Source: Polyangium sp. 6x1
GTDB taxonomy: Bacteria > Myxococcota_A > Polyangia > Polyangiales > Polyangiaceae
Length of the DNA: 64,000 bases
Direction: 5' to 3'
Assembly: GCF_029946515.1 (NCBI RefSeq)
Contig: NZ_JARZHH010000004.1
Coordinates: 1 to 64,000 of the forward strand
Of this stretch, positions 35,422-43,171 are shown in pieces (the first letter of the stretch is position 1; the number at the start of each line of letters is the position of its first letter). A model generated the notes under the pieces. The model searched no databases. It was not told the origin of the DNA and saw only the letters and a program-made list of their open reading frames with translations. Position numbers and translations under genes: made by a program.

Positions 35422-36240
35422 ATGCACGTCATCTGCGTGGCCAGCCAAAAGGGAGGCGTCGGTAAGACCACGATCTCGCTCAATCTGGGTCTCGCCCTCG
35501 CCCGGGCCGGTCACCGCACGCTGCTCATGGAGCTCGACGCGCAAGGCAGCCTCTGCCTCTCGCTCGGGCTCCCCGACCGCGCGCGGCCCGGCATCGCAGA
35601 GGTGCTCACGGGCGCCGAGCACATCGGCAACGTCCTGCTCCGCACCCGTGATCCGCAGCTCCACGTGCTCAGCGTCGGGCGCGTCGATCCCACGACCGTC
35701 GCAGGTTTCGAAGAAGCGCTCACGCGCACCGGCATGCTCACCGGCATGCTGAGCAAGCTCGAGAGCGAGTTCGACATCGTGCTCCTCGACTGCCCCGCGG
35801 GCCTCGGCAAGGTCACGTCACGCGCGCTCGAGGCCGCGTCGCACGTGCTCTCGCCGCTCCAGGCCGAGCCGCTCGCGCTGCGCTCCGTCGGCCAGCTCCT
35901 CGCGCTCATCGACCGCGTCCGCGCCGAGAAGAACCCGCGCCTCACGTTGATCGGCATCGTGCTCTCGATGTTCGATCGTCAGACGCCGGCCTCGCTCGAG
36001 GTCGCCGAGACGCTGTGGACGCGTTTCCCGGGCGGCATCATCCTCGACAGCGTGATCCCGCGTGACGAGGTGTTCCTCGAAGCGTCGCTGCGCGGCTCGC
36101 CGCTCCTGCTCATGCAGAAGCGACCGCCGCCGCTCGCGCGTGTCTTCGATCAGCTCGCGAACGACGTGCTCGATCGCCTCGACAGTCAGGGCGGCGCCGC
36201 CACGGAGGAGGACGATGGCCCGATCCCGCTCCTCGTTTGA
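35422..36240 (+). CDS. ParA/MinD-family ATPase
   Basis: The 272-residue protein begins with the deviant Walker A KGGVGKTT (10-17; Lys10 and Lys15), followed by switch-like DAQGSLCLSLGL and Walker B-like IVLLDCPAGLG. This is the ParA/Soj/MinD group that forms ATP dimers and positions cargo. There is no parB or centromere-like repeat near, so plasmid/chromosome segregation is unlikely. It heads a four-gene operon with roadblock-like and V4R proteins, where a spatial or signalling role is plausible. The next gene starts 26 bp before this stop. Confidence 0.88.
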   Translation: MHVICVASQKGGVGKTTISLNLGLALARAGHRTLLMELDAQGSLCLSLGLPDRARPGIAEVLTGAEHIGNVLLRTRDPQLHVLSVGRVDPTTVAGFEEALTRTGMLTGMLSKLESEFDIVLLDCPAGLGKVTSRALEAASHVLSPLQAEPLALRSVGQLLALIDRVRAEKNPRLTLIGIVLSMFDRQTPASLEVAETLWTRFPGGIILDSVIPRDEVFLEASLRGSPLLLMQKRPPPLARVFDQLANDVLDRLDSQGGAATEEDDGPIPLLV

Positions 36241-36880
36241 CCTCACGAACGCGATCGCGGCCGCGACCTCGCTCTCGGGGGAAGAGAAGGGCAAGAAGAA
36301 GGCGCCCGCCGTCGAGCCGCTGCCGCCCGATCTCGTCTCCTTCGATCCCGGAGCGGCCGCGCCGGCGACCGAGGCCTCGCCGGCGCCGCTCCCGGAGGCG
36401 CTGCCGCGCGGCGGGCAGGTCGCCGCCGCCGCCGACCCGGACGCACACGCGGGCGATTCGCCGCGGAACCTGCCGAAGCTGCCGGATCTGTCGGGCATCA
36501 CGAGCCCCGTGAAGCGCTGCGAGAAGATCGTGCAGTGGATCGGCGAAGCCACGGGCGCGACCGACGTCTTCCTCGCCGACGCCGCGGGCCTGCCGCTCGC
36601 GGGCGCCGTGAGCGACACCGAGGCGAAGCTCGCGGGCTCGGGCCTCGTCGCCTCGTCGATCGCCTCGCTCGCGTCGGCGGTGCCCGGAAACCTCGGCGCG
36701 ACCTTCGAGATGCACATCGGCGAGGGGCCGTGCTTCCAGCTCATCGGCTTCCAGGTCGGCGCGACGCTCTTCTTCGTCGGCCTGAACCGCACGCGCCCGC
36801 TCACGCCCAACCAGTCCCTGGGGATTCGCCACGCTTGCCGGCACGCGCTCGGCGACGCGCTGCGCACCGGAGGACCATGA
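36215..36880 (+). CDS. Roadblock/LC7-like protein with low-complexity N-terminus
   Basis: The 221-residue protein has an Ala/Pro-rich N-terminal half (about 1-90) and a C-terminal domain beginning about residue 93 (PVKRCEKIVQWIGEATGATDVFLADAAGLPLAG, then ASLASAVPGNLG, FEMHIGEGPCFQLIGFQVG, TLFFVGL). The order matches the roadblock/LC7 fold, in which dimers bind small GTPases or scaffold proteins. GGAGGAGG directly precedes ATG 36215. In myxobacteria MglB is such a protein, but no Ras-like GTPase gene is here. Confidence 0.75.
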   Translation: MARSRSSFDLTNAIAAATSLSGEEKGKKKAPAVEPLPPDLVSFDPGAAAPATEASPAPLPEALPRGGQVAAAADPDAHAGDSPRNLPKLPDLSGITSPVKRCEKIVQWIGEATGATDVFLADAAGLPLAGAVSDTEAKLAGSGLVASSIASLASAVPGNLGATFEMHIGEGPCFQLIGFQVGATLFFVGLNRTRPLTPNQSLGIRHACRHALGDALRTGGP

Positions 36881-37707
36881 CGGCGAGGCCTGCTCGGCCG
36901 AAAGGAGCTCCCGCCGGCGCGTCCCTCGTCGAGCAGCTCGCCGCGAGCGCCGACGGCGTCGAGGCGATCGTCGTGTTCCACATCGCCGATGGGAAGATTC
37001 ACGCGGCCTGGATCCGCCCGGGATCCGGCTACACCGCGGGCGCCGTCACGCAGAGCCTGCGCGAGGTCTACAAGACGAGCCAGGTCCACGCGCGCCGGCT
37101 CGATTTCCTCTCGCCCTCGCCCATGCTCGATCCGGGCTCGGCCGACCTCTCCGATCCGCTGATCACGCTGGAGATGCCCGGTCGCGTGATCGTGCTCCGG
37201 CGCGTGCACAGCCACGTGGTGGCGGTCTCCTTCGACGGCACGGTGCCGCTCGGCTTCGTCCGCTACCACGCGTCGCGGATCTCCATGACGCTCCGGCCCG
37301 AGCTGCCGCCGGAGTCGATCACGCCGCCCTCGGGCGTGCCTGCGGTCTCGACGCCGCCGCCGACGGTGAACGTCGTCTCGAAGCCCGCGCCGGACGAACC
37401 CGAGCACGAAGAGCCGGCGCGCACGCTCGCGTTTCCGGCGAGCGGCTCGGTCGTCGTGCGTTCGTCGCGTCCGCCGCCGCGCGGCACGAAGGCGGAGATC
37501 GATCGCGCGACGAAGCTGCTCGCGTACCTCGACGCCCACGCGCCCGATCCGCACGTCGTGCGGCTCCGCGTGTCGCTGCGCGCGGGCATCAAGCCGATCG
37601 CGCTCGACCACCCCGAGTCGCTCGGCGCCGACGCGATGGTCCTGCTCGAGACCGCGGCGGAGGACATCCTCGGCATCGACCGCGCCGAGCTCCGGAGCAA
37701 GTTATGA
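36877..37707 (+). CDS. Unknown protein of the ParA/V4R operon
   Basis: The 276-residue protein overlaps the previous stop by four bases and the next start by four bases. An N-terminal domain (about 17-130; SLVEQLAASADGVEAIVVFHIADG, MPGRVIVLRRVHSHVVAVSFDG) has an alternating alpha/beta pattern that might be a second roadblock-like fold. A Pro/Ser/Thr linker (about 140-200) follows, then a helical end (AEIDRATKLLAYLDAHAPDP). No family recognised with confidence. Confidence 0.65.
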   Translation: MTARPARPKGAPAGASLVEQLAASADGVEAIVVFHIADGKIHAAWIRPGSGYTAGAVTQSLREVYKTSQVHARRLDFLSPSPMLDPGSADLSDPLITLEMPGRVIVLRRVHSHVVAVSFDGTVPLGFVRYHASRISMTLRPELPPESITPPSGVPAVSTPPPTVNVVSKPAPDEPEHEEPARTLAFPASGSVVVRSSRPPPRGTKAEIDRATKLLAYLDAHAPDPHVVRLRVSLRAGIKPIALDHPESLGADAMVLLETAAEDILGIDRAELRSKL

Positions 37708-38972
37708 AGTCGCTCGGCGAGCTCGTCCGCGACTTGCAGCCGCACTCGCTCCTCACGCTGAGCGACCAGCTCGTCTACGTCCAGAGCCACCACCACGCGA
37801 TCTTCCTCGACCAAACGATCTCCGACGCGCTCGGAGGCGAGGGCTGGGCCGTGCGCAAGCAATCGGCCTTCGAGAGCTCGCATGCGCTGCTCGAAGCGGT
37901 CTTCAAGGCCCAGAGCGTCGAGGGCGCGAAGGACCGGCTCGAAGCCGCGTCCGCGCTCTTCTCGGCGATGGGCCACGGGAGGCTCGTGTTCGACGTGACG
38001 GCCGAGGGCGGCATGGTGCGCGGCGAAGCGCTCTTCTACGGATCGAGCTTCGCCGAGAAGTACGGCAAGATCGTCCGCCACAAGCAGCCGGTCGACTCGT
38101 TCGCGGCGGGCTTCTCGGCGGCGGCGGCGAGCCTCGCGTTCCCCTCGGACTGGGGCCATTTCGAGGCCGAGGAGGTCAACTGCGTGGGGCGGGGCGACGG
38201 CGGCTGCGCCTTCACGCTCGCGCGCCGCCCGGAGAGGCCGCGGCTCGGGACGGCGGTCACGCGCCAGGTCGTCGCGGGGCTCCCGCTCAAGGCGCCGCCG
38301 CTCGACGCGCCGGCCTCGCAGTATCCGCACGCGATTCCCACGGCGATGCGGGTCATCCGGAACCTCGCGGCGACCGAGGAGGGCGCTTTGCGGGCGTTCG
38401 GCGTGCGCCTCGCGCTCGTGCCGGTCGGGTACGTCAATCAGATCACGTTCGACACGATGCACCTTTTGGAGAGCCGCACGCCGGAGCTCGTGCCGGTGTA
38501 CGCGGCGCTCGTGCGTGAGGCTGCGCAGGCGGGGTCGTTTCATTTGCTTGGCGGGGTGCTCTCCTCGCCGGAGTGGGCGATTTCCTCGAAGGCGACGGGG
38601 CCGGTCGAGCATCGGCTGGAGAAGCTTCTGTCGATCGCCCGCGTGCTCGGCTGGGGCCGCTGGTATTCGGTCGAGTTTTTCCCGGGCCAATCGCTTGTCG
38701 TGCGGAGTCCGACCACGCAGGAGAGCATCTATTACGGCACGCGTTATGGTGCGTCCGTGCGAAACCGCCTTTTCTTTCAGCAAGGCGCGGTCCTCGCCGT
38801 GATGCAGCTCCTCCACCGGGTGGATTTCGCGGGGCCAAACCCGATCAGCGCGGCGTCGTACGCGGCGCTCTTCGGCGGCGGCGGCGTGCGGTTCCATGTG
38901 GAGGAGACGCGCTCGCCCCTGCGCGGCGACGATATGTGCGAGATCGTGGTCGAGGTGCTCTCCGAGCGCTGA
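37704..38972 (+). CDS. V4R-domain protein, candidate small-molecule sensor
   Basis: The 422-residue protein contains a V4R (4-vinyl reductase) domain at about 90-175: GEALFYGSSFAEKYGK, then CVGRGDGGCAF (Cys160, Cys168), the conserved metal or ligand-binding end of V4R. V4R domains act as small-molecule or hydrocarbon sensors and adaptors. The C-terminal half (about 310-420; WYSVEFFPGQSLVVRSPT, FHVEETRSPLRGDDMCEIVVEVL) may be a second, degenerate V4R. Last gene of the ParA operon. Confidence 0.78.
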   Translation: MKSLGELVRDLQPHSLLTLSDQLVYVQSHHHAIFLDQTISDALGGEGWAVRKQSAFESSHALLEAVFKAQSVEGAKDRLEAASALFSAMGHGRLVFDVTAEGGMVRGEALFYGSSFAEKYGKIVRHKQPVDSFAAGFSAAAASLAFPSDWGHFEAEEVNCVGRGDGGCAFTLARRPERPRLGTAVTRQVVAGLPLKAPPLDAPASQYPHAIPTAMRVIRNLAATEEGALRAFGVRLALVPVGYVNQITFDTMHLLESRTPELVPVYAALVREAAQAGSFHLLGGVLSSPEWAISSKATGPVEHRLEKLLSIARVLGWGRWYSVEFFPGQSLVVRSPTTQESIYYGTRYGASVRNRLFFQQGAVLAVMQLLHRVDFAGPNPISAASYAALFGGGGVRFHVEETRSPLRGDDMCEIVVEVLSER

Positions 38973-38984
38973 GCGGCCCTGCGA

Positions 38985-39878
38985 TCACCTGGTTCGCGCG
39001 CCGCCGGCCTGGCGCAGGTGGCGCAGCGCTTTTTCGATGAGGACCCGGATTCGACGTCCGCGCTTCGAATCGTTGAGGCGTTGTCCCATCGACAAGAAGA
39101 GCTCCCCTTCGGCGCCGATCTCGTCTTGCAGCACCGGGACGAGCTCGCTCGTGGCCGCGAAAGGGATGTCCGGCAAGAGCCCGATGCCCCTGCCCGCGAC
39201 CACCATCTCGAGCGCGGCGTGCATACTGTTGGACACGAACCACGGACTCACCCGCGAGCCCCTGCCGGCCCGCGACGGCCAAAAAAAGGGAGAGACGCCG
39301 CCGGGAATGCGTAGCGCGATGCAGGAATGCGCGGCGAGGTCCGCGGCGCGCGTGGGCGTGCCTCGCGCGGCGAGATAGGCCGGCGCCGCGAAGCATCGCC
39401 ACGAAAATTGCAGGAAGGAGCGACAGTAGAGGGTGCCGTCGGTGGGCGGCACCAGGCCGACCACCAGATCGAAATCGTCTCGAATGGGGTGCATGTCCCG
39501 GTCCGTGTAGACGATTTCCAGCCCGAGACCGGCGAGCGCCTCGTCGTCGGGCTTCAGAAGGGGCTCGAGCAGATCCATGCCCACGCCGGGCGGCACGGCG
39601 GTGCGCAGGCGGAAGTGCGTGCTCGCCTGGAGCGTGGCTTCGACTTGCCGCGCGGCGTCCACGAGCGGCGCACCTTGCTCGATGAGGAGCCTTCCCGCCT
39701 CGGTGAGACGAAGATGCCGCTGGCTTCGCTCGACGAGCCGCACGCCGAGCGCCTCCTCCAGCAGGGCCACGCGACGGGTGAGCGTCGTGCGCGGAAGCCC
39801 GAGCGTCCGGCTCGCGTGCGCGAGGGAGCCGTCCCGCGCAATGGCCATGATGATGACGACGGCGTCGAGATCGAGCAT
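38985..39878 (-). CDS. LysR-family transcriptional regulator
   Basis: The 297-residue protein has an N-terminal winged helix (MLDLDAVVIIMAIARDGSLAHASRTLGLPRTTLTRRVALLEEALG) and the LysR substrate-binding domain with AGRGIGLLPDIPFA near residue 230. It is divergent from the P450 gene with 106 bp between starts, the classic LysR arrangement, so it probably regulates the P450/reductase pair and itself. ATG 39878 begins the helix-turn-helix; ATG 39974 would add 32 residues of unlikely composition. Confidence 0.88.
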   Translation of the reverse strand: MLDLDAVVIIMAIARDGSLAHASRTLGLPRTTLTRRVALLEEALGVRLVERSQRHLRLTEAGRLLIEQGAPLVDAARQVEATLQASTHFRLRTAVPPGVGMDLLEPLLKPDDEALAGLGLEIVYTDRDMHPIRDDFDLVVGLVPPTDGTLYCRSFLQFSWRCFAAPAYLAARGTPTRAADLAAHSCIALRIPGGVSPFFWPSRAGRGSRVSPWFVSNSMHAALEMVVAGRGIGLLPDIPFAATSELVPVLQDEIGAEGELFLSMGQRLNDSKRGRRIRVLIEKALRHLRQAGGARTR

Positions 39879-39984
39879 CGCCCGCGAACATACACGAGTG
39901 ATGGGGGCGCGTGACCGGGATCGGTCATCTCTTGCCCGGATCCCGTCATTGCTGCATGCCGACGGCCGATTCATTCATGTGCGC

Positions 39985-41136
39985 ATGCTCCTCGACACCC
40001 AGATCTTGCTCGACCCCTTCCCGATGTACCGAGAATTCCGGGAAAAGGCCCCCGTCCTCTGGGCGGAGGTCATGGATTCGTGGCTCTTGTTCCGATACGA
40101 GGACGTCAAGCGCGCGATGGAGGACGCCGACGCATTCTCATCGGAAAACCCGCTGAAGATGCAGCCCGATGCATTTTCGACGGCGTCCATGGTCTTCCAG
40201 GACGACCCGAACCACGCCCGCCTCCGCGCATTCGCGCAGCCCGCCTTCACGCCCCGTCGTGTGGCCATGCTCGAGCAGCGGATCCAGGAGCTCTGCGACG
40301 AGCTGCTCACCGAAATGGCGGACAAGGGCGGGGCCTTCGATCTCGTTCGCGCGTTCACCGGCCCCTTGCCGGCCATGGTCATCGCCGAACTCCTCGGCGT
40401 CCCGCGCTCCGATTTCAGGACGTTCCAGCGCATCGCGGACGATGTCGTCCACATCGGCACCAAGGGAAAGCAAGAGCAGGCGCAGCGGGCCGGCCGGGAG
40501 CTCGCCGAGTATTATGCCGCCCTCGTGGCCGAAAAGCGGCGCACGGGCGCCCTCGGCAATGACCTGACCAGCGACTTCCTTCGCAGCCAGGGCGCCGGCG
40601 CGAATTTCTCCGATCGCGAGCTCGTCGCCATGGGCCCCCTGTTCCTGTTCGCCGGGCACGAGACCACGACGAACCTGCTCAACAATACGGTGCGCTGCCT
40701 CAGCGAGAACCCGGAGGCCAAGGCGTTCCTCCTCGCCGATCTCGGCCGCGCGCCGATGATCCTCGAGGAAGTCCTGCGGTGCCGTGGCCCCGCCACCGGC
40801 GCCCCGCGCATCGCGCGCCGCGACATCGAGCTCCACGGCGTGACCCTTCCCGCCGGCAGCCGCGTCTGGCCTCTCAGCCTCGCCGGGAACCGCGACCCGC
40901 GCGTCTTCGACGATCCGGAGCGCTTCCTCCCCGATCGCAACCCCAAAAACATCCTCTCCTTCGGCCGTGGCATTCACAAATGCCTCGGCGAGCCCCTGGC
41001 GCGCCTCGAAGCGAAGATCGCAGTCCCCGCGCTTTATCGTCGTTTCCCCGAGCTCCGCGCCGATCCGGAGCGCGCGGCGGTGCCGACCCCGTCGCCCCTC
41101 ATTCATGGCTGCCTCGAGCTCCCCGTTCGGGTCTGA
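39985..41136 (+). CDS. Cytochrome P450
   Basis: The 383-residue P450 has the I-helix oxygen-activation motif FAGHETTTN (about 221-229), the K-helix EVLR, and the heme-binding loop FGRGIHKCLGEPLAR with the thiolate ligand Cys333. It has no membrane anchor, as expected for a bacterial soluble P450. The substrate is unknown. The 2Fe-2S reductase gene starts 5 bp downstream, so the pair forms its own electron supply. GTG 39979 two codons earlier is an alternative start. Confidence 0.93.
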   Translation: MLLDTQILLDPFPMYREFREKAPVLWAEVMDSWLLFRYEDVKRAMEDADAFSSENPLKMQPDAFSTASMVFQDDPNHARLRAFAQPAFTPRRVAMLEQRIQELCDELLTEMADKGGAFDLVRAFTGPLPAMVIAELLGVPRSDFRTFQRIADDVVHIGTKGKQEQAQRAGRELAEYYAALVAEKRRTGALGNDLTSDFLRSQGAGANFSDRELVAMGPLFLFAGHETTTNLLNNTVRCLSENPEAKAFLLADLGRAPMILEEVLRCRGPATGAPRIARRDIELHGVTLPAGSRVWPLSLAGNRDPRVFDDPERFLPDRNPKNILSFGRGIHKCLGEPLARLEAKIAVPALYRRFPELRADPERAAVPTPSPLIHGCLELPVRV

Positions 41137-41141
41137 AGGCC

Positions 41142-42167
41142 ATGAACCTCGAACGATTCCACCTGACGGTCGAATCCGTGCGAAGGCCGACGCCCTCGTC
41201 GGTCGAGCTCGTCTTCGCCCCGCCGCCCGCGCCGGTCCCGCATCGCGCCGGCCAATACCTGACGTTCCACGTCCCCGTCGACGGGCGCGTTCATCCGCGC
41301 GCTTATTCGCTCGTGGGGAGCCCAGGCCGCGCGGACCCGCTCTCCATCATCGTCAAGCGGGTCCCCGGCGGCGTCGTGTCCAATCACCTGTACGCGCACG
41401 CGGCACCAGGCTCGACATTGGCCGTCTCCGGGCCGCAGGGACGTTTTTGTGTCGAGCCGCGCGCCGGGGGGCGACACGCGGCCCTGGTCGCCGGGGGCAG
41501 CGGAATCACGCCGATCCACGCCATGACGCGCGAGCTCTTGCATGGCGAGCCGGACACCACGGTGTCGCTCTTGTATTGCAACGTCGCGCCGGAGGAGATT
41601 ATCTTGCGCGCCGAGCTCGATCGCCTCATCGAGCAGAGCGGGGGGCGATTGGACGTCGTACACGTTCTGGAGCGAGGCGCCGCGGACACGGGCGGGCTCC
41701 CGGGGCGCCTCGACGCCGCGCGAGCGACCCAGTTGCTCGGCGAGCTCGCTCAGGGAAAAGCTGCCGAATTCTACATATGCGGCCCCGAGGGCCTGATGGC
41801 GGTCGTGGGCGAGGCGCTGCGAGCGCTCTCCGTACCCCCCGAGCGCATCTTCCAGGAGTTTTTCGTCCGTCCCGACGCGGCGGGCGACACGCAGGCGCAG
41901 CTCATCACCTTGCGGCTCGACGGCAAGGAGCATTCGGTGCCCGTCCCGGCGGGCGCGACGATCCTCGAAGCCGCGACCGCGGCGGGCCTATCCATCGAGA
42001 CCTCGTGCCGCGTGGGAGATTGCGGCACCTGCAAGCTTCGATGCCTGTCAGGAGAGGTCGAGCAGTCGTGCGTGGAGGGGTTGAGCCCCGACGAGGAGCA
42101 ATCGGGGTACGTGCTGGCCTGCGTGGCCCGCCCGCGCACGTCGGGCGTGCGGCTCGTGGGGCCTTGA
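41142..42167 (+). CDS. Ferredoxin reductase fused to 2Fe-2S ferredoxin
   Basis: The 341-residue protein has an FAD-binding domain (RAYSLVGSP, about 54-62), an NAD(P)-binding domain (LVAGGSGITPIHAM, AEFYICGPEGLM) and a C-terminal plant-type ferredoxin with SCRVGDCGTCKLRC and a distal cysteine. The layout FNR-like plus C-terminal ferredoxin is that of phthalate-dioxygenase reductase/PaaE-type proteins. It should transfer electrons from NAD(P)H through FAD to the iron-sulfur cluster and on to the adjacent P450. Confidence 0.92.
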   Translation: MNLERFHLTVESVRRPTPSSVELVFAPPPAPVPHRAGQYLTFHVPVDGRVHPRAYSLVGSPGRADPLSIIVKRVPGGVVSNHLYAHAAPGSTLAVSGPQGRFCVEPRAGGRHAALVAGGSGITPIHAMTRELLHGEPDTTVSLLYCNVAPEEIILRAELDRLIEQSGGRLDVVHVLERGAADTGGLPGRLDAARATQLLGELAQGKAAEFYICGPEGLMAVVGEALRALSVPPERIFQEFFVRPDAAGDTQAQLITLRLDGKEHSVPVPAGATILEAATAAGLSIETSCRVGDCGTCKLRCLSGEVEQSCVEGLSPDEEQSGYVLACVARPRTSGVRLVGP

Positions 42168-42182
42168 CCTCGACGAGACCGT

Positions 42183-43106
42183 TTACTCGTCCGCGATGAC
42201 CTCGTCCGCGCTTTTCGCGACGAGCAGGCGCGTGGCGAAGGACTCGAGCGCCTGCGTATCGGCTGCTTCGACACGGTCGACGACGGCGGCCGGCAGCTCG
42301 CCGAAGCGGCTGCGGAGGAGCTGGAGAAGGAGCGAACGCTGGCCCTCCTTGAGCCCCTCCTTGAGCCCCTCCTTCCGTCCCCGCAGGGCGCCGCGCTCCT
42401 CGGCTCGTCGTTCCCACATCTCCAGGACATCCTGCGTACTCATCAGAAATTCCTCATCCGAAGGTGTGACAGGACCGGACTCCGCCTCGATCCGGAAGCG
42501 TACCAGGATCGGCAGGGCCGTGCATCGCTCGAAGTCGTCGTCGCCGAGGGTCCGGAGCTCCGCGATGGCCCGCCGCAGGGTTCGTCCACGACCCATGAGC
42601 CGCAGGAGCAAGGTCGACCGCTCCTCGGGCAGCTCGTTTGCCGCCACGACCGAGGTGGCGAAGCCGGACGGGATGGCGTAGACGCCGCTCGGCCACGCTC
42701 GCTCGCGCCGCGCGCCCAGCGCTCGGAGCCCCTTCTGCGGCCGACCCGACGAGAGGATCCATTGCCGCGGCAGCGGGACGGGCGGATCTTTCCCCGCCAG
42801 GATGTGCCTCAGGTTGAGGTGCTTGCGCACGCACGCGATGAGCTCGCCGTCGTCCGGCGTCTCCGAGAAGACCTCGAACGTGCAGGCCGATCGACCCATC
42901 CGGCCGAGCAACGTCGACGCGATCGGCGAGGGGCGCGCGGGGTCCGGCACGTAAAACCCATCGACGCGTTGTGGATCAGGGCTGACCTCGATCTCGGGCC
43001 CGAACACGCCCGAAGGCTCGAGCGCTGCGCAGAGGATCTGCTTGCAGGCCTGATCGTACCGGTTGTGCACGCGCCCCACCGTGCCAGGACGAACCACCCA
43101 CGTCAA
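42183..43106 (-). CDS. Rpn-like/DUF4351-like protein with EGLKEG repeat
   Basis: The 307-residue protein has an N-terminal region resembling Rpn/YhgA-type PD-(D/E)XK proteins (NRYDQACKQILCAALEPSGVFG) and a C-terminal helix with tandem EGLKEGLKEG followed by LLLQLLRSRFGELPAAVVDRVEAAD, as in DUF4351 tails. Function is unknown; relatives are called recombination-promoting nuclease or transposase-like. The repeat is generated by a short DNA repeat, so copy number may vary. GTG 43070 is a possible later start with GGTGGGG upstream. Confidence 0.6.
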   Translation of the reverse strand: MTWVVRPGTVGRVHNRYDQACKQILCAALEPSGVFGPEIEVSPDPQRVDGFYVPDPARPSPIASTLLGRMGRSACTFEVFSETPDDGELIACVRKHLNLRHILAGKDPPVPLPRQWILSSGRPQKGLRALGARRERAWPSGVYAIPSGFATSVVAANELPEERSTLLLRLMGRGRTLRRAIAELRTLGDDDFERCTALPILVRFRIEAESGPVTPSDEEFLMSTQDVLEMWERRAEERGALRGRKEGLKEGLKEGQRSLLLQLLRSRFGELPAAVVDRVEAADTQALESFATRLLVAKSADEVIADE

Positions 43107-43171
43107 GAATCGCGCGTTCCCGGACGAACCCGCGCCACGCTCCCCGCGTTTGGCCGGACCATCCTATCCCG

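Noticed and set aside
36811-36880. Separate short gene between the roadblock-like and next gene
   Set aside because: The genes overlap by four bases; no room for another.
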